DNA from: RGIG9060 sp045645985
Lineage (GTDB): Bacteria; Spirochaetota; Spirochaetia; Treponematales; Treponemataceae
Direction of reading: 5' to 3'
Assembly: GCA_045645985.1 (NCBI GenBank)
Contig: JAZRJV010000026.1
Location: 1-64,000, forward strand
Length of the DNA: 64,000 bases
Under the pieces are notes generated by a model. That model saw nothing but the letters and a program-made list of their open reading frames with translations, was not told where the DNA came from and searched no databases. How positions within the stretch are numbered: position 1 is the stretch's first letter; each line of letters opens with the position of its first letter. Below, piece by piece: positions 41,446 to 50,769 of this stretch. Both the position numbers and the translations under genes were made by a program.

Positions 41446-41518
41446 GGTGCCCGTAGTTCAGGGGTAGAGCGCAAGATTGTGGATCTTGTTGTCGCGGGTT
41501 CAAATCCCGTCGGGCACC
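41446..41518 (+). tRNA. tRNA-His (GTG)
   Basis: Acceptor GTGCCCG/CGGGCAC with an encoded G at position -1, anticodon stem CAAGA/TCTTG with loop TTGTGGA, T-arm GCGGG/CCCGT region, discriminator C. The G-1 and discriminator C are the usual His identity marks. Confidence 0.95.
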
Positions 41519-41551
41519 CTACGCGTAAGTGATATGTTTTGCGTGTAATTT

Positions 41552-41625
41552 GCGTTTGTAGCTCAGCTGGATAGAGCGTCGGACTTCGAATCCGCAGGTC
41601 GCACGTTCGAATCGTGTCAGACGCA
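41552..41625 (+). tRNA. tRNA-Arg (TCG)
   Basis: Acceptor GCGTTTG/CAGACGC, D-arm GCTC/GAGC, loop CTTCGAA (anticodon TCG), T-arm GCACG/CGTGT, discriminator A. Confidence 0.92.
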
Positions 41626-41630
41626 AGAAC

Positions 41631-41703
41631 GGGCCATTAGCTCAGCTGGTAGAGCAACAGACTCTTAATCTGTGGGTCGAAGGTTCGAACCCTTCATGGC
41701 TCA
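41631..41703 (+). tRNA. tRNA-Lys (CTT)
   Basis: Acceptor GGGCCAT/ATGGCTC (one G-U), D-arm GCTC/GAGC, anticodon stem ACAGA/TCTGT with loop CTCTTAA (anticodon CTT), T-arm GAAGG/CCTTC, discriminator A. Five bases after tRNA-Arg. Confidence 0.95.
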
Positions 41704-41742
41704 AAGCTTTATAAAAGTTTGATAACTAAATTACATAAATAC

Positions 41743-41771
41743 TTGACAAAAATTTGTATTTAGTGTATTTT
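41743..41771 (+). promoter_or_regulatory. promoter of tRNA-Leu and tRNA-Gly
   Basis: TTGACA (41743-41748), 17-base spacer, TATTTT (41766-41771), in the 117-bp gap before tRNA-Leu. Confidence 0.65.
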
Positions 41772-41820
41772 AATTATCGTTCGCAGAGTTAGGTCATAAA
41801 CTACTTCTTGACTGAAACAG

Positions 41821-41901
41821 GCGAGAGTGGTGAAATTGGCAGACACGCTAGACTTAGGATCTAGTGCCCTAGGCGTGAGGGTTCAAGTCCCTCCTCTCGC
41901 A
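41821..41901 (+). tRNA. tRNA-Leu (TAG)
   Basis: An 81-nt class II tRNA. Acceptor GCGAGAG/CTCTCGC, anticodon stem CTAGA/TCTAG with loop CTTAGGA (anticodon TAG), a long variable arm (TGCCCTAGGCGT), T-arm GAGGG/CCCTC. Confidence 0.95.
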
Positions 41902-41965
41902 GACATCTTTAAGATGTTTTTATAAAGTAAATAAGGCATGCGGATTGGTATTCGTAGCTAATCAT

Positions 41966-42037
41966 GCGGAAATAGCTCAGGGGTAGAGCGCCACCTTGCC
42001 AAGGTGGATGTCGCGGGTTCAAATCCCGTTTTCCGCT
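41966..42037 (+). tRNA. tRNA-Gly (GCC)
   Basis: Acceptor GCGGAAA/TTTCCGC, D-arm GCTC/GAGC, anticodon stem CCACC/GGTGG with loop TTGCCAA (anticodon GCC), T-arm GCGGG/CCCGT, discriminator T. Confidence 0.95.
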
Positions 42038-42044
42038 CTAAGCG

Positions 42045-42078
42045 AAAGCGATTCGGAAAGTTCTGAATCGCTTTTTTT
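42045..42078 (+). terminator. terminator of the tRNA cluster
   Basis: AAAGCGATTC pairs with GAATCGCTTT around a 10-base loop, followed by T8. Confidence 0.85.
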
Positions 42079-42143
42079 TTTGCAAAAGTTTAGTTTAAAC
42101 TAGCAAATTAATTCACACTCCAAAAATGGAAAAGGATCTTGTC

Positions 42144-43511
42144 ATGAAAGTTACAAAGGAAATCGAAAAATTAGAAAATTCAGCAGTAAAATTAACAATC
42201 ACAATTAACAAAAAAGATGTTGCTGCAGGTTATGACGAAACATTAACAAAATATTCTAAAAATTTACAATTACCTGGATTCCGCAAAGGAAAAGTTCCAG
42301 TTTCAGTTTTAGAAAGAAAATATGGTGATGCTCTTAAAAATGATGTTGCTGGCGAATTGATTGAAAAAGCTCTCGAACAGGTTTTTGGAGAATTCGACAA
42401 CGAAAAATCAGAAAACAGACCACTCGCCTACTCACAACCACAACTTGATAATCTTCCTCAATTAGATGTTACAAAAGATTTGGTTTTCTCTGTAATTTAC
42501 GATGTAATGCCAACTGTAAAAATCGAAGATTTCTCTGGAATCAAAATTGAAGAACCACAAGTTGAAATCACAGATGAAGAAATGAACGAAGAATTAAAGG
42601 CAATTCAAGAAAGAAACGCTATGGTTCTTGACAAAAAAGATTCTGAAGGTGCTGCAAATGGCGATATTGCAACAATCAACTATTCAGAACTTGATGATAA
42701 TGGCGAAGAAATTGCTGGTTCACAACGCGAAGGTTTCGTATTTACAATCGGTTCAGGTGAAAACATCTACAAAATCGATGACGAAATTATCGGTATGAAA
42801 AAAGATGATACAAAAGAAATCACAAAAACTTACGATGCAGATTTTGCTGATAAAGAACTTGCTGGAACAACTAAAAAAATCAAAGTTACTGTTACAGCTC
42901 TTAAAATCAGAGATTTACCAGCACTTGATGATGAACTTGCTCAAGATGTTAACGAAAAATACAAGACTCTCGACGACTTAAAAGCTGACATTATGAAAAA
43001 CTTAAATGCAGCAAAAGATAATCGCATTAAAGAAATCAAATCAACATCTTTAATCGAACAACTTGTAGAAAAAAATCCAGTTGAACTTCCAAAATCAATG
43101 TTGGATGCAGAACTTGAAGGTCGCTGGAGAATGATGGCTCAAAGATTCCAATGTTCAGTTGAACAACTTGATAAATTGATGGCTTCTTCAGGACAGAAAA
43201 AAGAAGACTTGCTCAACGAATGGGCTGGCGATGCTGAAAAAATGCTCAAAGGTAGAATTATCGTTGAATCATTGTTAAAAGATTCAAAAATTGAAGTTAC
43301 ACCAGAAGAAGTTGAAGCAGAATACGAAAAAATCGCTGAAGGTGCAGGAATTTCTGTAGAAGAAGTAAAAAAACACTATGCGGATGCAGTAAAAAAAGAG
43401 TATCTTATAGATGATATTAAAGAGCAAAAACTTTACACAGAACTTTTCGCAAAAGTAAAAGTTACAAAAGGCGAAAAGAAAAAGTTTGCAGATCTCTTTA
43501 AAAATGCTTAA
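42144..43511 (+). CDS. tig: trigger factor
   Basis: About 455 residues; ribosome-associated chaperone and prolyl isomerase. I place the start at ATG 42144, since AAAAGGA inside the upstream six codons (from 42126) gives a good ribosome-binding site. The N-terminal ribosome-binding part has LPGFRKGKVPVSVLERKYG (signature GFRxGKxP), then an FKBP-type domain (about 160-245) and the helical C-terminal domain (MLDAELEGRWRMMAQRFQCSVEQLDKLM). It leads tig-clpP-clpX, a common bacterial order. Confidence 0.93.
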   Translation: MKVTKEIEKLENSAVKLTITINKKDVAAGYDETLTKYSKNLQLPGFRKGKVPVSVLERKYGDALKNDVAGELIEKALEQVFGEFDNEKSENRPLAYSQPQLDNLPQLDVTKDLVFSVIYDVMPTVKIEDFSGIKIEEPQVEITDEEMNEELKAIQERNAMVLDKKDSEGAANGDIATINYSELDDNGEEIAGSQREGFVFTIGSGENIYKIDDEIIGMKKDDTKEITKTYDADFADKELAGTTKKIKVTVTALKIRDLPALDDELAQDVNEKYKTLDDLKADIMKNLNAAKDNRIKEIKSTSLIEQLVEKNPVELPKSMLDAELEGRWRMMAQRFQCSVEQLDKLMASSGQKKEDLLNEWAGDAEKMLKGRIIVESLLKDSKIEVTPEEVEAEYEKIAEGAGISVEEVKKHYADAVKKEYLIDDIKEQKLYTELFAKVKVTKGEKKKFADLFKNA

Positions 43512-43604
43512 ACTTATTAAATAGGCAGGTTTTAAAATCAAGTTTTGAGATTAAGGATTTTAAAACTTGCCCAAAAGTTTGAGTAAATCAACTTATAAGG
43601 ATTT

Positions 43605-44213
43605 ATGCTTATGAATGAAAAAATGAGTACATATGTACCAGTTGTAATTGAACAAACTGGACAAGGTGAAAGAAGTTACGATATTTATTCTCGTCTTTTA
43701 AAAGATAGAATTATCTTTGTTGATGGCGAAATCAATGATTACAATGCAGACTTAATCGTAGCTCAGATACTATTCTTAGAATCTCAAAATGCAGATAAAG
43801 ATATAAGCATGTACATAAACAGTCCTGGTGGTTCTGTAACTGCAGGTTTAGCAATTTATGATACAATGCAATATGTAAAAAGCGATATCCAAACAATTTG
43901 TATGGGACAAGCTGCAAGCATGGGAGCAATTCTTCTTGCAGGTGGTACAAAAGGAAAACGATACGCACTTCCTTCATCTAGAGTTATGATTCATCAACCA
44001 TGGGGTGGAGTTCAAGGACAAACTACTGATATCTCTATCCAAACTAAAGAATTTCTCAGATTAAAAAAACTTTCAATTAAGTTTTTAGCAGAACATACAG
44101 GTAAATCCGAAGAACAAATTGCAACAGATATTGAAAGAGATTTTTACATGTCTGCAGAAGAAGCTCTTGAATATGGCATTGTTGATCAAATCATGCCAAG
44201 ACGAAGCAAATAA
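43605..44213 (+). CDS. clpP: ATP-dependent Clp protease proteolytic subunit
   Basis: A 202-residue serine protease. Catalytic Ser105 in MGQAASMGA, His130 in VMIHQPWGG and an Asp in ERDFYMSAEEALEYGIVD; INSPGGSVTAGLAIYDTM is typical. It forms the tetradecameric barrel fed by ClpX. Two possible ATGs lie six bases apart (43605, 43611), after AAGGA. clpX follows 16 bases later. Confidence 0.96.
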   Translation: MLMNEKMSTYVPVVIEQTGQGERSYDIYSRLLKDRIIFVDGEINDYNADLIVAQILFLESQNADKDISMYINSPGGSVTAGLAIYDTMQYVKSDIQTICMGQAASMGAILLAGGTKGKRYALPSSRVMIHQPWGGVQGQTTDISIQTKEFLRLKKLSIKFLAEHTGKSEEQIATDIERDFYMSAEEALEYGIVDQIMPRRSK

Positions 44214-44229
44214 TTTGGAGTTTTTATAA

Positions 44230-45480
44230 ATGATACATAAAACAAAGCTTAATAACTGTTCTTTTTGTAACAAACCAGAATCTCCAAACAGAATGTTAAT
44301 TGAAGGACCTAATTCAATTTTCATTTGTAAACAGTGTATTTCTCTTTGCAAAAATATTTTTGATGAACACGAAACTGAAATTCCTGAATTAAATATGGAT
44401 GAAATTCCATCCCCAAAAGAATTTAAGGAATTTTTAGATCAATATGTTATTGGTCAAGATTACGCTAAAAAAGTTTTATCAGTAGCTGTTTATAATCACT
44501 ATAAAAGACTTTCTAGTCAAAAAGCTGATTTTAAACAAGATGTACAAATTGAAAAATCTAACATTTTGCTCATTGGACCAACTGGTTCTGGAAAAACTTT
44601 ATTAGCAAAAACTCTTGCACAAAAATTGAGAGTACCTTTTGCAATCGCAGATGCCACTACCCTAACAGAAGCTGGTTATGTTGGTGAAGATGTTGAAAAT
44701 GTACTTTTGAAATTGATACAAGCTGCAAACGGAAATATCGCCGCCGCAGAACGAGGAATCATTTTCATTGATGAAGTTGATAAAATTGCACGAAAATCCG
44801 AAAATGTTTCTATAACAAGAGATGTTTCAGGAGAAGGTGTACAGCAAGCTTTGTTAAAAATTATTGAAGGTACACAAGCAAGCGTTCCTCCTCAAGGTGG
44901 AAGAAAACATCCTAATCAAGAAATGCTTTCTATTGACACAACAAATATTTTGTTTATCTGTGGTGGAGCTTTTGTTGGACTTGAAAATATTGTTGAATCA
45001 AGAGTTAATCAACATACAATGGGATTTGGAGCAACTGTAAATTCTCTAACTGAAGAAGAAAAAACTGAACTGTTAAATCAAACAATTCCAGACGATTTGG
45101 TTAAGTTTGGTTTAATTCCAGAATTGATTGGTCGATTACCAATTTCTTGTGCGTTAAAAGAATTAACAAAAGAAGATTTGATGGTAATTTTAACAGAACC
45201 AAAAAATTCTATAATCAAACAGTTCCAAGCTTCATTTGCTATGGATAATGTTGATTTGCAATTTACAGAAGATGCCATTGAAGCAATCGCTGATACAGCA
45301 ATAAAACACAAAACAGGTGCTCGTGGATTAAGAAGCATTGTTGAGAAACTTCTTTTGGATATCATGTTTGAAGTTCCGTCAATAAAGGAACCTAAAAAAC
45401 TTGTTATCACAAAAGAAATTGTTGAAAATCAGAAAAAAGCAACTATCGATTTGCTTGAAGATGGCAAACAAGCTAGTTAA
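44230..45480 (+). CDS. clpX: ATP-dependent Clp protease ATP-binding subunit ClpX
   Basis: A 416-residue AAA+ unfoldase. N-terminal C4 zinc finger (CSFCNKPE ... CKQC), Walker A GPTGSGKTLLAKTLA, Walker B IIFIDEVDKIAR, pore loop GYVGEDVE and sensor-2 GARGLRSI. It unfolds tagged substrates for ClpP. A T-rich hairpin (AAAAGTCTTGTA...TACAAGACTTTT, 45497-45535) serves as terminator shared with the convergent glycosyltransferase. Confidence 0.96.
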   Translation: MIHKTKLNNCSFCNKPESPNRMLIEGPNSIFICKQCISLCKNIFDEHETEIPELNMDEIPSPKEFKEFLDQYVIGQDYAKKVLSVAVYNHYKRLSSQKADFKQDVQIEKSNILLIGPTGSGKTLLAKTLAQKLRVPFAIADATTLTEAGYVGEDVENVLLKLIQAANGNIAAAERGIIFIDEVDKIARKSENVSITRDVSGEGVQQALLKIIEGTQASVPPQGGRKHPNQEMLSIDTTNILFICGGAFVGLENIVESRVNQHTMGFGATVNSLTEEEKTELLNQTIPDDLVKFGLIPELIGRLPISCALKELTKEDLMVILTEPKNSIIKQFQASFAMDNVDLQFTEDAIEAIADTAIKHKTGARGLRSIVEKLLLDIMFEVPSIKEPKKLVITKEIVENQKKATIDLLEDGKQAS

Positions 45481-45496
45481 AATCAAAATTTACATA

Positions 45497-45535
45497 AAAA
45501 AAGTCTTGTATTCTGATGAGTACAAGACTTTTTTT
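45497..45535. terminator. bidirectional terminator after clpX
   Basis: AAAAAAGTCTTGTA pairs with TACAAGACTTTTTT around TTCTGATGAG, between convergent genes. Confidence 0.85.
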
Positions 45536-46653
45536 TATTCTTCTGCAATATTTTCTAAAAGTTCAAAAGTTTTTAAGGTAGTTTTTTCCCAAGAATAGCG
45601 TTTTACTTTATCAAGCCCATCTAAAATAAGCTTTTTTCGTAATTTTTTATCTTCTGTAATTTTTATCATTAAATCGGCAAACTCTTCGATATTATCTGGA
45701 TCAAAATACAAAGCCCCCTCGCCTGCAATTTCTGGCAACGCACCAGCCTTTGCACATAAAACAGGAATACCAGTTGCCATAGCCTCAACCACAGACAAGC
45801 CAACTCCTTCCAAAACTGAAGGGAAAATGCAAGCATCAGCACAAGAATATAATTCGGGCAAATTCTGATGAAGGAAATATCCTGTTAAAAAAATATCAGT
45901 TCCATAGGGTGAATTAACAACTGCCTTATGAATCTCTTTGGAATAATTACCATCACTACCTGCTAAAACAAGTCTATGAGGCGAACCAGTTTTTTGCTTA
46001 AACAAAGAAAATGCTTTTATCAATTCGATATGTTTTTTATCTTTATCCGAAAGCCTTGAAGCATAAATAAAATAAGGTCGCTTAATAGAAAAAGGATATA
46101 TCGAAACCGACTCATCTTCAAATTCGGTATGTGGATAAAAATAACTGTGATCTAGCCCATTGTGGATAACATCTATTTTATCACTTTGTATTCCAAGCGA
46201 AATTAAATCCTTTCTAACATATTGACTTGTTGCAATAATTCTTGTAGCCCTTTTTAAACTAGAAAGTAAAGATGTTTTTATAAAAATATTATCTGCTTTT
46301 TTAAGTGATTTTGAAATAATTTCTTGAACAACTGCAACGCCCTTTGCTTTTCCAACAAAAGGTGTAATATGAGCACCAACATTATACAAAACAACATCAT
46401 ATTGTTGCTTTTTTACAAAAGAAGGTAATGAAAATATATGCCAAAGTTTTTCAATCATTGAACCATCTTTCATTGGTAATTCACAATATTTAAACTTAGA
46501 TTCTTTATCAAAGCGAAATCTATCGGCAGCACAGCCAAAAAATTCAATATCGTGGGAAATTTCTTTAGGAAAGTTCTTTATAATTGAAACAAAATATAAA
46601 CCAATTCCTGATCTTCCGCCATTGCCACCAAAAATATCAATTCCTATTTTCAT
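45535..46653 (-). CDS. glycosyltransferase family 4 protein
   Basis: About 372 residues; start set at ATG 46653 (the longer frame uses a TTG two codons earlier). GT4 marks: IGIDIFGGNGGRSGIGLYFVSIIKNF at the N-terminus, DVIHNGLDHSYFYP, RPYFIYASRLSDKDKKHIELIKAF, and the donor-binding PSVLEGVGLSVVEAMATGIPVLCAKAGALPEIAGEGALYFDP (EX7E). It probably transfers a sugar onto a lipid- or surface-linked acceptor. The -10 box ends only about 10 bases before the ATG, suggesting a leaderless mRNA. Confidence 0.85.
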   Translation of the reverse strand: MKIGIDIFGGNGGRSGIGLYFVSIIKNFPKEISHDIEFFGCAADRFRFDKESKFKYCELPMKDGSMIEKLWHIFSLPSFVKKQQYDVVLYNVGAHITPFVGKAKGVAVVQEIISKSLKKADNIFIKTSLLSSLKRATRIIATSQYVRKDLISLGIQSDKIDVIHNGLDHSYFYPHTEFEDESVSIYPFSIKRPYFIYASRLSDKDKKHIELIKAFSLFKQKTGSPHRLVLAGSDGNYSKEIHKAVVNSPYGTDIFLTGYFLHQNLPELYSCADACIFPSVLEGVGLSVVEAMATGIPVLCAKAGALPEIAGEGALYFDPDNIEEFADLMIKITEDKKLRKKLILDGLDKVKRYSWEKTTLKTFELLENIAEE

Positions 46654-46662
46654 ATACAAAAG

Positions 46663-46695
46663 ATTATAGCATAGGATTGTAAAATATGCTATAGT
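46663..46695. promoter_or_regulatory. divergent promoter with palindromic -10 region
   Basis: TATAGCATA (46665-46673) is matched by TATGCTATA (46685-46693). Minus-strand TATAAT (46663-46668) and plus-strand TATAGT (46690-46695) lie in the arms, each about 10 bases from its ATG. Only 50 bp separate the two genes, and neither has a ribosome-binding site. Confidence 0.55.
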
Positions 46696-46703
46696 ATTTT
46701 TAT

Positions 46704-47873
46704 ATGACAGAACTTACAAATTTTATCGATTTAGGCATTTGTGAACAATTAAATCAAAAGTTGCAAGAAAACAACTTAACAAATCCTACAGCAGTACAAA
46801 AACAAGTGATTCCTGAACTTTTGCAAAAAAAATCTGTGCTTTTTCAATCTGAAACAGGAACAGGAAAAACGCTTGCTTTTTTATTACCAATTTTACAAAA
46901 TTTAAACGAAAATGATAAATCAGCTGAAGTAATTATATTATCGCCAACTCATGAATTGTCATCTCAAATTAAAAGTGAAATTAAAAAAATTTCTGATGTA
47001 AAAACAATTTTGTGTATCGGTGGCACTCCCCTAAAACGACAAATCGAAAATCTAAAAGATAAACCTAAAATTATCATTGGAAGTGCGGTAAGAATTAAAG
47101 AATTGATTTTCTTAAAAAAGATAAAAACACAAAACATAAATACAATCGTTTTTGATGAAATTGATAGACTTATCGAACCTGAAATTAGAGATGATACAAT
47201 CGAATTGTTAAAATTACTAAATTCTGATGTTCAAGTAATTGGATGTTCCGCAACGATAAAACCAAATCTAAAGAAGATTTTTGAAACAGCTTTAGCAACA
47301 ATGCGAGAAAATTCAACTATTGATTTTATTGAACTTCCGCTAGAAGATATTTTGCAGAAAAAAATCACACATTGGGCAATTTTTGCAGAACAACGCAACA
47401 AAATTGATACTTTGCGAAGTTTGATTAACGCCATAAAGCCTGAAAAATTATTGATTTTTACATCAAAAACTGACCAAGTGGCAAATATCACACAAAAATT
47501 GCAATTCAAAAAAATTGATTGCGTTGGACTTCATTCTAAAACTGATAAAATTCAGCGAAAATCAATTATCGATAGATTCAAATCTGGTAAAACTAAAATT
47601 TTGATTACAAGCGATTTAGCCGCAAGAGGTTTGGATATTCAAGGAATTACACATATTGTTCAAATGGATTTACCTTCAAACGATGATTTTTTTATCCATC
47701 GTGCAGGAAGAACTGGTCGTGCTGGAAATAATGGAACAAATATTGTAATCGGCGATGCTTACGAAATGAAAAAATATGCAAATTTAGAAAAAAAACTCAA
47801 GATTATAGTTTATCCTAAAGCATTGCATAGTGGAAAAATTATTGATCCAATGGAATTGAAAGATTCTAATTAA
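46704..47873 (+). CDS. DEAD-box family RNA helicase (DEID variant)
   Basis: A 389-residue SF2 helicase. Q motif NFIDLGICEQLNQKLQENNLTNPTAVQKQVIPELL, motif I SETGTGKT, Ia SPTHELSSQ, motif II appears as DEID (FDEIDRLIEPE) rather than DEAD, motif III SAT, motif VI HRAGRTGRAG. No C-terminal extension, so a minimal helicase. It probably remodels RNA in ribosome assembly or decay. No ribosome-binding site; the mRNA may be leaderless. Confidence 0.88.
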   Translation: MTELTNFIDLGICEQLNQKLQENNLTNPTAVQKQVIPELLQKKSVLFQSETGTGKTLAFLLPILQNLNENDKSAEVIILSPTHELSSQIKSEIKKISDVKTILCIGGTPLKRQIENLKDKPKIIIGSAVRIKELIFLKKIKTQNINTIVFDEIDRLIEPEIRDDTIELLKLLNSDVQVIGCSATIKPNLKKIFETALATMRENSTIDFIELPLEDILQKKITHWAIFAEQRNKIDTLRSLINAIKPEKLLIFTSKTDQVANITQKLQFKKIDCVGLHSKTDKIQRKSIIDRFKSGKTKILITSDLAARGLDIQGITHIVQMDLPSNDDFFIHRAGRTGRAGNNGTNIVIGDAYEMKKYANLEKKLKIIVYPKALHSGKIIDPMELKDSN

Positions 47874-48013
47874 ATTTATAAATAAATAGATAATTTTTTC
47901 TATATTATTACTTTTTTATTGATTTTTTTTCATATTGTTAGTATTTTATAGTGAGCAAATTGTAATTGGTTCATTTTTTAATTTGCTTGCATATTTTGGA
48001 GGTTGTTATCTTT

Positions 48014-49003
48014 ATGGATGAAAATGTTGAAAATGTAACACCAAAAAAGAAGAGAAATAATGTTACAGGAACAACTATAGCTTTTATTGTTTTTATTTTG
48101 GTTGTTGGAGTAATATTATTTTCAAGTTTTTTTAAAGTAGATGCTACAGAACAAGCTGTAATTACAAGATTTGGAAAATATCAAACAACTGTAGGTCCAG
48201 GACTTCACTTAAAACTTCCATTTGGAATTGAAAAAAATTACAATGTTCCTGTAAAAGTTGTACAAACTGAGCAATTTGGTTTTACTACAGATAGAAATGT
48301 ATCTAAAACTCAATTAAATAATCTTTCAAAAGAATCAACAATGCTTACAGGCGATTTAAATATTGTTGATGTGGAATGGATTATCCAATACAGAATCGTA
48401 AATCCTGCAGATTGGCTTTTCAATGTAAAAGAAAAGCGTCAAACAATTAGAGATATTTCTCAATCAGTTGTTAACACATTGGTTGGAGATAGAGCAATTC
48501 TTGATGTAATGGGGCTTGAACGCTCAGCAATTCAAAATGCTGCACAAGAACTTATGAATCAAAATTACGAACAATTAGGTCTTGGAATCAATGTAATTGC
48601 AGTTCAGTTGCAAAATGTTGTTCCACCTAAAGGCGTTCAAGACGCTTTCGAAGATGTAAACAAAGCTAGTCAAGATATGGAACGATACATCAACGAAGGG
48701 AAAGAAGCTTACAACGCACAAATTCCACTTTCAAGAGGTATTGCTGACCAACAGGTTCAAATTGCAGAAGGTTACGCTATCGACAGAGTAAACAGAGCAA
48801 AAGGTGATGTTGCAAGATTCTCTGCAATTTACCAAGAATATGTAAAATCCCCTTCTATTACTCGTGAACGATTATATTTAGAAATGATGGAAGAAATTTT
48901 CAAAGCAAAAAAAGGCTCAGTTCTTATCGACAAAGAATTAGAAAGTCTTTTGCCAATAAAAAATTTAGATAATACAAAAGCAACAACAGGAGGAAATCAA
49001 TAA
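48014..49003 (+). CDS. hflK: HflK, SPFH-domain regulator of FtsH
   Basis: About 329 residues; start set at ATG 48014 with GGAGG upstream, the longer frame from 47966 being leader. One membrane segment (about 17-39, TTIAFIVFILVVGVILFSSF), then the SPFH/band-7 domain (VDATEQAVITRFGKYQTTVGPGLHLKLPFGIEKNYNVPVKVVQTEQFGF) and a coiled region. HflK-HflC form a cage around FtsH. The stop overlaps the hflC ATG by one base. Confidence 0.9.
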   Translation: MDENVENVTPKKKRNNVTGTTIAFIVFILVVGVILFSSFFKVDATEQAVITRFGKYQTTVGPGLHLKLPFGIEKNYNVPVKVVQTEQFGFTTDRNVSKTQLNNLSKESTMLTGDLNIVDVEWIIQYRIVNPADWLFNVKEKRQTIRDISQSVVNTLVGDRAILDVMGLERSAIQNAAQELMNQNYEQLGLGINVIAVQLQNVVPPKGVQDAFEDVNKASQDMERYINEGKEAYNAQIPLSRGIADQQVQIAEGYAIDRVNRAKGDVARFSAIYQEYVKSPSITRERLYLEMMEEIFKAKKGSVLIDKELESLLPIKNLDNTKATTGGNQ

Positions 49004-50010
49004 TGAAAAAAGCAAATAAAATTTATGTAGTTTTTAGCGTAATTATTGTTGCTCTTGTTATTTTTATGATGATGGGACCTTTTTATGTTGTAAACGAAGG
49101 TTCTCAAGTTGTTGTAACTAGATTTGGTAAAATCGTAAATACTCATACTGACGCAGGACTTTATTTCAAAGTTCCTTTTGTTGATGTTGTTGTTACTTAT
49201 CCAAAATTGATTTTATCGTTAGATGGTGATTCTCAAAGAATTCCTACAAAAGAAAATCAATTTATCATTGTTGACACAACAAGTCGTTGGCGAATTTCTG
49301 ATCCAGAACAATTTTATCAGTCATTCAAAACTTTGGAAGCTGCAAATATTCGTTTAAGCGATATTATCGATTCAGCAACAAGAACAATTATCACACAAAA
49401 TAAATTGAGTGAAGTTGTGCGTTCTTCAAATTTAATTAACGAACGAAAATTGATTAGTGCTGCAGAAAATTCTACAAACGAAAATACCACAGATGATACA
49501 GCGGCTCAGATTGATTCTATCGTAAATGTTTCTACAAATTCAGAATCAATTACAAAAGGTCGCCGTCAATTAACAATGGAAATGGCTGAAGAAGCTCGCA
49601 AAATGATTCCAGAATACGGAATTGAATTGATTGATGTTGTACCACGACAAATCAAATATTCTGATGAAATGACTGAAAGTGTTTACAAAAGAATGATAAA
49701 AGACAGAAATCAAGTTGCAAAAGGTTATCGTTCTATCGGTGAAGGTAAGAAAAAAGATTGGCTTGGAAAACTTGAAAGAGATAAACTTGAAATTGAATCA
49801 GAAGCTTACCGAAAAGCACAAGAAATCAAAGGTGAAGCAGACGCAGAAGCATCAAAAATTTATGCTCGTGCCTACTCTGTTGATCCAGAATTTTACGCTT
49901 TTTGGCAAAGTTTAGAATCATACAAAAAAACTATACCAGACTTTGATGTTACTTACAGCACAGATATGGACTACTTCAAATATTTATATTCATCAAAAGT
50001 TCAAAGATAA
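49003..50010 (+). CDS. hflC: HflC, SPFH-domain regulator of FtsH
   Basis: A 335-residue partner of HflK with N-terminal membrane segment (about 7-27) and SPFH domain (VVNEGSQVVVTRFGKIVNTHTDAGLYFKVPFVDVVVTYPKLILSLDG). An insert around residues 150-185 (acidic, Thr/Ser/Asn-rich) is not typical of enterobacterial HflC. AGGAGG in the hflK end is the ribosome-binding site. Translationally coupled to hflK. Confidence 0.9.
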   Translation: MKKANKIYVVFSVIIVALVIFMMMGPFYVVNEGSQVVVTRFGKIVNTHTDAGLYFKVPFVDVVVTYPKLILSLDGDSQRIPTKENQFIIVDTTSRWRISDPEQFYQSFKTLEAANIRLSDIIDSATRTIITQNKLSEVVRSSNLINERKLISAAENSTNENTTDDTAAQIDSIVNVSTNSESITKGRRQLTMEMAEEARKMIPEYGIELIDVVPRQIKYSDEMTESVYKRMIKDRNQVAKGYRSIGEGKKKDWLGKLERDKLEIESEAYRKAQEIKGEADAEASKIYARAYSVDPEFYAFWQSLESYKKTIPDFDVTYSTDMDYFKYLYSSKVQR

Positions 50011-50025
50011 TAAGTTAGAGGAAAT

Positions 50026-50769
50026 ATGAAATTAGGATTACAAAGTTCCATTTATAATGGATTGCAATTAAAAGACGAAATTAACACAGCTCTAGGGCAA
50101 AAAGTAAACGCATTTGATATATTTTTTGATAATTGGTTTCCTTCTGATATTCCAGAAGAAACTTACGGATTATTATCAAATTTAAAAAATTCAAATGATT
50201 TTCATTTTACAATTCACTTACCTATCAATTTTTTTGAGTTGTCTTATTCTGAACAACAATCATTTTATTCTTTTATTGAGTTTCTCAAGCCAAAAACAAT
50301 AACAGTTCATTATAATACTTTGTCATACGATTTATTAAAAGATTTGGTGAATATTGCATTTGATAATGGTGCTCAATTAAGTGTGGAAAATACAATTCCT
50401 AACACACACAAAATTTATGGAATTGATTATCTAGCATATATGATTGAAGCAAAAAAATCACTTGAATATACAGAATCAAAACAAGCATTTTCTGCAACAG
50501 TTGATACAGGACATTCTTTTGTAAATGGCATTTCGCCAGATTTTTATGTTAGAGAATTATCAAAACATGAAATTTCGATTGCCACAGTACATCTTCACGA
50601 TAATGATGGAAGTGCAGATTTACATCAACCTTTGGGAGCCGGAAAAATCGATTTTTACTCTTTTTTCAAAGAGCTAAAAGAAAAAAATCAAAATCCATAT
50701 TTAATTATTGAACATTGGAGCGATTTCAATAGAAGTATTGATTTCATGTACAATATTTCAATAACATAA
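50026..50769 (+). CDS. xylose isomerase-like TIM-barrel protein
   Basis: A 247-residue AP-endonuclease-2 / sugar phosphate isomerase-epimerase fold. Metal-site residues can be read in TIHLPI, ITVHYN, LSVENTI, ATVDTGHSF, VHLHDNDGSADLHQPLGAGKIDF and LIIEHW. The substrate is unknown; members act as isomerases, epimerases or endonucleases. RBS GAGG; 15 bases after hflC, so probably co-transcribed. Confidence 0.8.
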   Translation: MKLGLQSSIYNGLQLKDEINTALGQKVNAFDIFFDNWFPSDIPEETYGLLSNLKNSNDFHFTIHLPINFFELSYSEQQSFYSFIEFLKPKTITVHYNTLSYDLLKDLVNIAFDNGAQLSVENTIPNTHKIYGIDYLAYMIEAKKSLEYTESKQAFSATVDTGHSFVNGISPDFYVRELSKHEISIATVHLHDNDGSADLHQPLGAGKIDFYSFFKELKEKNQNPYLIIEHWSDFNRSIDFMYNISIT

